A stretch of DNA of 64,000 bases, taken from contig NZ_JBBOCA010000001.1 in assembly GCF_038002225.1 (NCBI RefSeq), positions 620,001 to 684,000 on the forward strand. The letters are read 5' to 3'. The translations under genes and the position numbers were made by a program. Positions within the stretch are counted from its first letter, which is position 1; every line of letters starts with the position of its first letter. Positions 58,013 through 64,000 of the stretch are shown here, in pieces. A model generated the notes under the pieces. That model saw nothing but the letters and a program-made list of their open reading frames with translations, searched no databases and was not told the origin of the DNA. The DNA is from Paenibacillus sp. FSL R7-0204 (GTDB lineage: Bacteria > Bacillota > Bacilli > Paenibacillales > Paenibacillaceae).

Positions 58013-60022
58013 ATGGATCAAATGGGAATCCACTATAATATCTGGATCGTTTTACTATCCTATGCGCTTGCTGCCGCAGCAGCGTATTCCGCGCTTAATC
58101 TGATTTCGCAGGTTTCCCATTCCGCGGGCCGGGTCAGACGTCTCTGGGTGCTCTCGGGTGCCTTTGTGCTTGGCGGCGGGATCTGGGCCATGCATTTTAT
58201 CGGCATTATGGCCAGCCGCCTGCCCTTCAAGGTCAGCTACCATCCGGTGATGGCTGCCGTGTCTCTGCTCATTATTATGTCCTCCTGCTATGCAGCCCTG
58301 CAGATGGTTACGGCTCCCCGCCAGAGAAGCTGGCGGCTTCTTGCGGGCGGCGGCATACTCGGCAGCGGCATATCGTTCATGCATTATGCCGGAATGTCCT
58401 CCATGGAGATGGAGGCCAGGATTCATTACAGGGCAATGGATCAGGCTGTATCGGTACTAATCGCCCTTGCCGCTTCCTACATCGGCATTCTAATGCTTCG
58501 CAGATTCAAGGATCATACGGGCTTCAGCCGCTGGAAGCTGTATTCGGCACTATTCATCGCTCTGGCGGTTACCGGTATGCATTATACGAGTCTGAGAGCA
58601 AGCGACCTGCATAGTTACAGCTGGCAGGCGCCCGCCCCGATGCTGATGGAGACCGATGTGGTTCTGCTGACAGGGATTTCACTGGTTACCCTGTTCGTGC
58701 TGGCAGTCTCCGGCGGGACTGTGTTTCTGGACAGGGATGTACTGGAGCGCATGGCCTATCATGACCCGCTCACCGATCTGCCGAACCGGCATGGTCTGGA
58801 GCGTTACTTCAAGGATGATTTCTTCGGCGGGGTGTCCGGCGCCGTGTTTTTTGTTGACCTGGACCGCTTCAAATCGATTAATGATACGCTGGGCCATGAT
58901 ATTGGCGACTTGCTGCTGCGGGATGTATCTGCGAGGCTGACCTGCTGCGTGGGCGGGAAGGGGAAGGTGTTCCGGCTTGGCGGGGATGAATTCCTGATTG
59001 CGCTGCCGGATTGCACCGCCGTGGCGGCGGAGGAAGTAGCACAGCATATCCTCCAGGAGCTCAAGAAGTCTTACAGTATTGAAGGTAACGAATTGTACGT
59101 AACTGCGAGTGTGGGAATCAGCATGACTCCGGCGCACGGCACCGACCGTTCGGCGCTAATGAAGGCAGCCGATACGGCGCTCTATACCTCCAAGGATTCG
59201 GGCAAGAATAAATTCAGTGTGTTCGATCTGGAGATGAACCGTCATCAGGTCCGGCGGATGTCACTTGAGAAGGATCTGCGCAAGGCGCTGGCCCGCTCGG
59301 AATTCATGGTGGTCTACCAGCCCAAATGGGATTCGCTGCTGAATGTCACCGTGGGGCTTGAAGCGCTGCTGCGCTGGAGACATCCGGAGCATGGCGTCAT
59401 CTCTCCGGGAGAGTTCATTCCGATCGCCGAGGAGACCGGCCTGATTGTCCCTATTACATACTGGATGCTGCATGAGGTGTGCGGACAGAATATGCTCTGG
59501 CATCAGGCGAAGGTTGCCAGTGTAGCGGTCTCGATTAATATGTCGGCGCGGATGTTTGAAGGCGGAAGCCTGTATGAGGTAGTGGAAGAGGCGTTGTCGC
59601 GTTCGGGCCTTGCGCCGCATTTCCTTGAACTGGAGATTACCGAGTCGATTGCGATGAACAATATGGAAGAGACGGTAGCCCAGCTCTCCAAGTTGCGGGA
59701 TCTCGGTGTGCGGGTGTCCCTGGATGATTTCGGAACCGGTTTCTCTTCGCTCGGCAATCTCGATGAGATTCCAGTGAACACCCTGAAGATTGATCAGGTC
59801 TTCATCCGTAAGAGCAAGATGCATTCCAAGAAAGCGATCATCAGCAACATCATTGCCATTGCCAGCAATCTGAACATGGAGGTTGTGGCGGAGGGCGTGG
59901 AGACTACGGAGCAGATTGAGCTGTTGCAATCATTGGGCTGCCGGGTGATGCAGGGCTTCTACTACGGGCGTCCGATGCCGGTAAACGAATTGGGCCAATG
60001 GTTCATTGAGAATACGGCATAA
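58013..60022 (+). CDS. MHYT-GGDEF-EAL c-di-GMP protein
   Basis: A protein of about 669 residues. The MHYT membrane sensor (about 1-230, seven helices) has three hallmark motifs: AMHFIGIMA, FMHYAGMSS and GMHYTSL. MHYT domains are thought to bind copper and sense O2, CO or NO. GGDEF (about 240-400; RLGGDEF) and EAL (about 415-665) follow; the EAL set is complete (LEALLRW, LEITES, SLDDFGT, LKIDQVFI, AEGVET), with Gln replacing the usual Arg in KIDQ. I choose the ATG at 58013 after GAAGAGG; the GTG at 57998 lacks a site. Confidence 0.9.
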   Translation: MDQMGIHYNIWIVLLSYALAAAAAYSALNLISQVSHSAGRVRRLWVLSGAFVLGGGIWAMHFIGIMASRLPFKVSYHPVMAAVSLLIIMSSCYAALQMVTAPRQRSWRLLAGGGILGSGISFMHYAGMSSMEMEARIHYRAMDQAVSVLIALAASYIGILMLRRFKDHTGFSRWKLYSALFIALAVTGMHYTSLRASDLHSYSWQAPAPMLMETDVVLLTGISLVTLFVLAVSGGTVFLDRDVLERMAYHDPLTDLPNRHGLERYFKDDFFGGVSGAVFFVDLDRFKSINDTLGHDIGDLLLRDVSARLTCCVGGKGKVFRLGGDEFLIALPDCTAVAAEEVAQHILQELKKSYSIEGNELYVTASVGISMTPAHGTDRSALMKAADTALYTSKDSGKNKFSVFDLEMNRHQVRRMSLEKDLRKALARSEFMVVYQPKWDSLLNVTVGLEALLRWRHPEHGVISPGEFIPIAEETGLIVPITYWMLHEVCGQNMLWHQAKVASVAVSINMSARMFEGGSLYEVVEEALSRSGLAPHFLELEITESIAMNNMEETVAQLSKLRDLGVRVSLDDFGTGFSSLGNLDEIPVNTLKIDQVFIRKSKMHSKKAIISNIIAIASNLNMEVVAEGVETTEQIELLQSLGCRVMQGFYYGRPMPVNELGQWFIENTA

Positions 60023-60043
60023 TGTATCTGGTTGCTGTTGCAC

Positions 60044-60095
60044 AAAAAGGCTGTCCTGGATGTGGAGGGTTTTTCCGCATCAGGGCAGCCTTTTT
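60044..60095. terminator. Bidirectional terminator
   Basis: AAAAAGGCTGTCCTG (60044-60058) pairs with CAGGGCAGCCTTTTT (60081-60095) with one G-T pair, and the stem continues inward through GATG/CATC. It serves the MHYT gene (plus) and the chemoreceptor gene (minus). Confidence 0.85.
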
Positions 60096-60113
60096 AATGT
60101 ATGAGACTCCGGT

Positions 60114-61808
60114 CTAGATTTTGAAACTCTCGACCAATACCTGCAGCTTCTCTGCGAGGGAGGAGAGGAATGCGGCGGAGGATTCGACCTCCTGCATGGC
60201 CGCAAGCTGCTCCTGGGAGGAAGCGGACAAGGTCTCCGCGCCTTCTGCTGTCTGATTGGAGACCGCTACGATCTTCTGGATCGAAGCGACAAGCCCGTCA
60301 GAGAGCAGGGCCAGCTCACGAACTGTGGCTGAGATCTGCTGGCTATGTGCAGACATATCGGATACGGAAGACTCAATCTCGGAGAAGGAATGCCCGGCAG
60401 CCATAATCATCTCTTTGCCGTGATGCATCTCTTCCGTGGAGTGCTTCATGGTCTCTCCGGCCTTGTCCATCTGCTGGACAATCAGACTGACCAGCTCACC
60501 GATCTGACGGGCAGATCCGGCCGAACGTTCAGCCAGCTTGCGTACAGAACCTGCCACAACGGCGAACCCGCGGCCTTCTTCTCCGGCCCGTGCGGCTTCA
60601 ATCGCCGCATTGAGGGATAACAGGTTTGTCTCCTCGGCAATACTGGCAATGGTGCCGACAATATTCTCAATCTCTTTGGAATGGCTGCCCAGCGTCTCGA
60701 TAATGTCGGAAAGATCCGAGATGCTTGCACCCACAATAGCCATCTGTGAAGTAGTCGAGTCCATAGATTCCCGGCCTGTCCGGGCCTTCTGGGAGTTGAT
60801 GGCTGCCTGGTTCATTGCGCTGTCCGCATTGCCTGCAATTTTGGTAATGAAATGCGACATATCCTGTACGGCCTTGAAGCTGCCCTCGAGATTCTGCAGC
60901 TGGGTATGTGCCCCGTCGGCCAGATCCAGCGTGACATTAACACTGTGCTCTCCGGCCCGGTTAGTCTCCTGGGCACTGGCGGACAGCTCCTCTGAAGAGG
61001 AGGCAACCAGCATGGACGTTTCATTGACCTGTGTAATCAGGTCACGCAGATTCAGGGTCATCGCATTGAAGTCGCGGGCAAGCTCGCCGATCTCGTCCTT
61101 GGCCGTGAAGAGCAGCGGTTCCCGGGTCAGATCGCCTTTGGCTACCGTGTTGACGGATGCGGACAGCTTGGTCAGCGGGCTGACCATCCGGCGGATCAGC
61201 AGATAGGCGGCGAGAATCGCGATAATCAGAATGGAGCTGCCAATCAGGAAGGGCTGCGTGATGATATCCATGGTCCGGGATTGAATTAACGGGCCGTCGA
61301 AGTTAATCGCCATTAATGCAATGATGGGTTTGGTAGGGTCGTGGTCCTGATAGATGGGGCCGTAGCCGGTTTTGAGGGAGGTGCCCTGATATGTATACAC
61401 CTTCGAGTAGGCGGAGTGCTTCATCTTGATAATCATTTGTTTATCTTCATCTGAGAAGTAGAAGGAGTCTCCAGCTTTGTAGCCGCGTTTTTTGAAGTTT
61501 TTGTCAGCGGCCAGCACCTTGCCGTCCAGTGAAAGAATGAAGGCTTCTTTGAAAATAGGCTTGTGATCACTGATCCATCCGATGCGGTCTTCAATCGCAG
61601 TCAGCTTGCTGGTATCGCCTGCAGCCAGAGCAGTTATATCGGCAGGATCGATAAGGCCGGTAGTTATATTGGCGCAGCCTACCAATTCAATGCCTGCAGC
61701 TTCATCGATCTGCTTGTACGCAGCATGATAACCGAAGAAGCCTATGGATGAACCAACCAACAGCAATACAATCAGCATCATCCATGTTAATTTTGTTGCC
61801 AATTTCAT
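60114..61808 (-). CDS. Methyl-accepting chemotaxis protein
   Basis: A protein of about 564 residues. It has a transmembrane helix (about 8-28), an extracytoplasmic sensor of about 30-180 ([20 protein letters not shown], a Cache-like pattern), a second helix of about 190-210, HAMP of about 210-265 and a signalling domain with the conserved hairpin [20 protein letters not shown] followed by [13 protein letters not shown]. The ligand is unknown. I choose the ATG at 61808, where the signal-anchor begins; the frame is open 24 codons upstream without a ribosome binding site, and even here the site is weak (GGTGAT). Confidence 0.9.
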   Translation of the reverse strand: MKLATKLTWMMLIVLLLVGSSIGFFGYHAAYKQIDEAAGIELVGCANITTGLIDPADITALAAGDTSKLTAIEDRIGWISDHKPIFKEAFILSLDGKVLAADKNFKKRGYKAGDSFYFSDEDKQMIIKMKHSAYSKVYTYQGTSLKTGYGPIYQDHDPTKPIIALMAINFDGPLIQSRTMDIITQPFLIGSSILIIAILAAYLLIRRMVSPLTKLSASVNTVAKGDLTREPLLFTAKDEIGELARDFNAMTLNLRDLITQVNETSMLVASSSEELSASAQETNRAGEHSVNVTLDLADGAHTQLQNLEGSFKAVQDMSHFITKIAGNADSAMNQAAINSQKARTGRESMDSTTSQMAIVGASISDLSDIIETLGSHSKEIENIVGTIASIAEETNLLSLNAAIEAARAGEEGRGFAVVAGSVRKLAERSAGSARQIGELVSLIVQQMDKAGETMKHSTEEMHHGKEMIMAAGHSFSEIESSVSDMSAHSQQISATVRELALLSDGLVASIQKIVAVSNQTAEGAETLSASSQEQLAAMQEVESSAAFLSSLAEKLQVLVESFKI

Positions 61809-62009
61809 AACAAATATCACCAGCCCTGACTCTAAAAGATTAAGTGAATTTTGGGGTTCACTGCTACGATTATAGCGCATACGCTTCGGTTTGAGCAGAC
61901 GTCAGAAAAAAAGAATTTTCGTGTCGGAAAATGATGAATTATGTATAAAAAATCATTGAAAATAGGCGCCTAATCCTATTTCAGTTTCAAAAAATATTGT
62001 ATGTCTAAC

Positions 62010-62018
62010 TGGTATAAT
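62010..62018 (+). promoter_or_regulatory. Extended -10 promoter of the marR-type gene
   Basis: TGGTATAAT is a perfect extended -10 (TG-N-TATAAT), 42 bases before the ATG at 62060. Confidence 0.5.
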
Positions 62019-62059
62019 GTTACGCTTGAAGCAGAACAAACGGACTGGGAGCTGAAGGG

Positions 62060-62491
62060 ATGTCACAAGAAGTCAATCCTTTGATCGAACGTGTGGGATT
62101 ATCCATGTGGAAGGTTCAGCGCAGAATCATGTCGAAGATGTCAATGCATAAGGAATTGGGGCTGACTGTGCCGCAATTCGGGCTGTTGCATATGATCTTT
62201 CAGGAGCAGCAGGCACGGGTGATTCAACTGGCGGACAAGATGGAAGTAAAATCCAGTGCAGTCACCGTCATGCTGGACCGGCTGGAGCTGCTGGAGCTGA
62301 TCGCCCGCGTGACGGACGAGAATGACCGCAGAGCGGTAATTGTCACGATCACCAGCAAGGGGCAAGAGGTATTGGAAGAAGCACAGCGCCGGTCACTGCT
62401 GCTGCTGGAAGAGCATCTGGCCATTCTGGAGCCGGCAGAGCTGGAGAACTTCGCGGATTATTATCTCATGCTGGAGAATCAGGAGCGTTAA
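62060..62491 (+). CDS. MarR-family transcriptional regulator
   Basis: A 143-residue winged-helix regulator of usual length. A helix-turn-helix (about 55-80; IQLADKMEVKSSAVTVMLDRLE) is followed by the wing with the conserved DENDRRAVIVTITSKG (about 88-103). MarR proteins dimerise and release DNA on binding phenolic or other ligands or on oxidation; this one has no cysteine, so it should be ligand- rather than redox-controlled. GGGAGCTGAAGGG precedes the ATG. It has no exporter in the same operon; the terminator at 62505 follows. Confidence 0.88.
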   Translation: MSQEVNPLIERVGLSMWKVQRRIMSKMSMHKELGLTVPQFGLLHMIFQEQQARVIQLADKMEVKSSAVTVMLDRLELLELIARVTDENDRRAVIVTITSKGQEVLEEAQRRSLLLLEEHLAILEPAELENFADYYLMLENQER

Positions 62492-62504
62492 CATAAGCAT
62501 TACA

Positions 62505-62546
62505 AAGAGGCAGCGCTTCTCCCGTTACGGAGAGGCGCTGCCTCTT
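62505..62546. terminator. Bidirectional terminator between marR-type and LTA-synthase-type genes
   Basis: AAGAGGCAGCGC (62505-62516) pairs perfectly with GCGCTGCCTCTT (62535-62546), with further inner pairing CTCC/GGAG. Confidence 0.8.
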
Positions 62547-62557
62547 GTCTAGTCCGG

Positions 62558-64000
62558 CTATTTTGCGGCAGGTTCTTTGTCCGGCAATTGTGTAACGTAG
62601 CTGTCAGACAGCTGGCGCAGCCGCAGAGCGCGGTTGTATTCATCCTCGTTGCCGGCCGGAGCAGTACCTCCGGTAGCCAGCGGATATTGGGTATTATCCT
62701 CGAAGCTGTTGCCCGGAATCAACAGGGCAGAGCTGGAAATGAAGGAGCCGGTAGGCAGGTAATACCGTTGCGGCAGCAGATTGTAGGACTGGCTGAGCAG
62801 ATCCTGGCCGAAATAAATATTGTTATCCATCGATACTCCCAGCAGGCTGGCGGCCGTAGGCATAATATCGACTTCTCCGCCTACCTGCGCAAGCTTCTGC
62901 GGAGCAATTCCTTCGCCATGAATAAGCAGCGGAATGTTGAGCATATTGGCGTAGCTGTAATCATATCCGTAGATTTCCTTCATTAGCTGCTTGTCGTCAT
63001 GATCCAGCGAATAGATCGGCAGTCCCATATGGTCGCCGTAGACCATAACCAGACTGTTCTCCCATAATCCATTCGCCTTCAGTTCATCTACAAACTGTCC
63101 GAAGGCATAGTCCGCATAGTTCTGCGACCGCACATAATCGCCGACAAAGGTGCCTTCATACCGCTCAGGAAGCTTCATCTTGTGCTTCTCTTCAGGAATA
63201 GTGAACGGGTGATGCGCCGACATGGAGATGACCTGGGCATAGAACGGCTGGCCCGCATCGCTCATTTCCTTCAGCTTCTCCGAGGATTTGCGGTAAAGCA
63301 CCTCATCGGAAGCGCCGAAGAAGAAGGCATCCTCGTCACCGAAGAATTGGTGATCGTAATACTTCTGCCAGCCGAGGGCCTTATATAGCTCGCCCCGGTT
63401 CCAGAATTCCACCACATTGGTGTGGAACGTGGCCGTCTGGTAGCCGTTATCTCCCAGCAGACGGGGCAGACTCGGCAGCTGCTTGTCGATATAAGACATG
63501 GTAGCCGCACCCTGCGGAGGAATATAGAAGGACGAATTGACCACGAATTCCGCATCGGAGGTGTTGCCCTGGCCGACCATCTGATAGAAATTCGTGAAGT
63601 ACAGGCTCTGCTCCATCAGACGGTTCAGATTAGGGGTAATCTCCTGGCCGTCTACCTTCAGAGCAAGCAGGAAGTTCTGGAAGGACTCCAATTGGATCAC
63701 AATCAGATTCTTGCCCTTGGCGGCACCGGCATAAGCCGAGACTGCTGAAGGGTCGATGCCCTTGAGCTGGTTAATCGTGCTCTGTGTGATTTCACTGGCC
63801 TGGACCAGCTCGGTTTTATCTTTGGCAAAGATCGTGTATGCTTCATAATTAAGGATGCCCATCTCCTGGGCCTTCTTGATCTCATTCATGCTCGCCTTAT
63901 TCGGAAGAATATTGAACAGGCAGAGTCCGAGCGAGACTGCGAACAGTACGACATGCAGCGTCCGTCCGTTTGGCCGGTTGATCTGGTCTTTTTTATAAGT
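62558..64000 (-). CDS. LTA synthase family protein (sulfatase fold), N-terminus outside window
   Basis: The visible part is about 480 residues; the frame runs off the window end, so the 5' part is missing. The ATG at 63889 is internal, because a hydrophobic helix LGLCLFNILPN precedes it in the same frame. The extracellular alkaline-phosphatase-like domain is present: NLIVIQLESFQNFL, then GQGNTSDAEF with the catalytic threonine, later VYGDHMGLP and metal-binding ALLGDNGY. Such enzymes polymerise glycerol phosphate from phosphatidylglycerol into lipoteichoic acid or transfer related groups. It stands alone on the minus strand, with the terminator at 62505. Confidence 0.9.
   Translation of the reverse strand, partial: TYKKDQINRPNGRTLHVVLFAVSLGLCLFNILPNKASMNEIKKAQEMGILNYEAYTIFAKDKTELVQASEITQSTINQLKGIDPSAVSAYAGAAKGKNLIVIQLESFQNFLLALKVDGQEITPNLNRLMEQSLYFTNFYQMVGQGNTSDAEFVVNSSFYIPPQGAATMSYIDKQLPSLPRLLGDNGYQTATFHTNVVEFWNRGELYKALGWQKYYDHQFFGDEDAFFFGASDEVLYRKSSEKLKEMSDAGQPFYAQVISMSAHHPFTIPEEKHKMKLPERYEGTFVGDYVRSQNYADYAFGQFVDELKANGLWENSLVMVYGDHMGLPIYSLDHDDKQLMKEIYGYDYSYANMLNIPLLIHGEGIAPQKLAQVGGEVDIMPTAASLLGVSMDNNIYFGQDLLSQSYNLLPQRYYLPTGSFISSSALLIPGNSFEDNTQYPLATGGTAPAGNEDEYNRALRLRQLSDSYVTQLPDKEPAAK

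Overview
The window looks like chromosomal DNA of a Gram-positive Bacillota, most likely a Paenibacillus. It has moderately high GC, strong AAGGAGG-type ribosome binding sites, many GTG/TTG starts, MprF, an LTA-synthase-type sulfatase, PucR-type and GlnR/TnrA-type nitrogen control, a Fur box, and a very large hybrid kinase of a type common in that genus. I saw no rRNA, tRNA, phage, transposase or CRISPR locus. This assignment is an inference from gene content only.

Layout. 1-7.5 kb: the end of an alpha/beta hydrolase, an MFS and an EamA exporter with overlapping starts, a small FlxA-like protein, mprF, and a secreted protein of unknown function. 7.6-11.4 kb: an ECF vitamin transporter in which one ATPase and the EcfT membrane subunit are fused in a single protein, next to a second ATPase, with bioY divergent. 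11.5-12.0 kb: a gene-free stretch with 51-bp tandem repeats and five DnaA-box-like sites. 12.1-16.4 kb (minus strand): cytoplasmic alpha-amylase, a DUF72 protein, and a 7TM-PAS-GGDEF diguanylate cyclase. 16.4-17.6 kb: a 1.2-kb gene-free region dominated by a 15-unit, 51-bp tandem array.

17.6-30.6 kb is a coherent catabolic locus for reductive pyrimidine degradation: an NMT1/SsuA-type ABC importer (ATPase, two permeases, lipoprotein), (methyl)malonate-semialdehyde dehydrogenase, an omega-aminotransferase, a PucR-family regulator, dihydropyrimidine dehydrogenase PreT/PreA, dihydropyrimidinase, and a small unknown protein. Uracil or thymine would be reduced (PreTA) and ring-opened (HydA). After the carbamoyl group is removed, beta-alanine would be transaminated and oxidised to an acyl-CoA. 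The carbamoyl hydrolase itself (beta-ureidopropionase) is not in the window. Both transcription units carry TGTNA-N7-TNACA (GlnR/TnrA) sites and a shared TTAGACA/TGTCTAA motif that may be the PucR-family operator.

30.8-35.1 kb: a cohesin-like protein, then an AT-rich islet with three exported or membrane-anchored proteins, including a DsbA-like oxidase beside a secreted protein that has exactly two cysteines. 35.1-39.5 kb: a two-component system consisting of a BTAD-type response regulator and a 1054-residue hybrid kinase whose first H-box has lost its histidine. 39.6-49.7 kb: a TVP38-type membrane protein, a class V aminotransferase, a DsrE-like protein, an acetate-type transporter and three c-di-GMP enzymes. 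49.8-53.6 kb: an operon under a perfect Fur box with two UbiA prenyltransferases, a beta-sandwich protein and a Gfo/Idh oxidoreductase. 53.7-64 kb: a cystine/dicarboxylate symporter, an ABC-2 exporter pair, an MHYT-GGDEF-EAL protein, a chemoreceptor, a MarR regulator and a truncated LTA-synthase-family gene.

Recurring themes are several tandem arrays that share a 51-bp period although their sequences differ, a dispersed element of about 65 bp, and a high density of c-di-GMP signalling genes (five).
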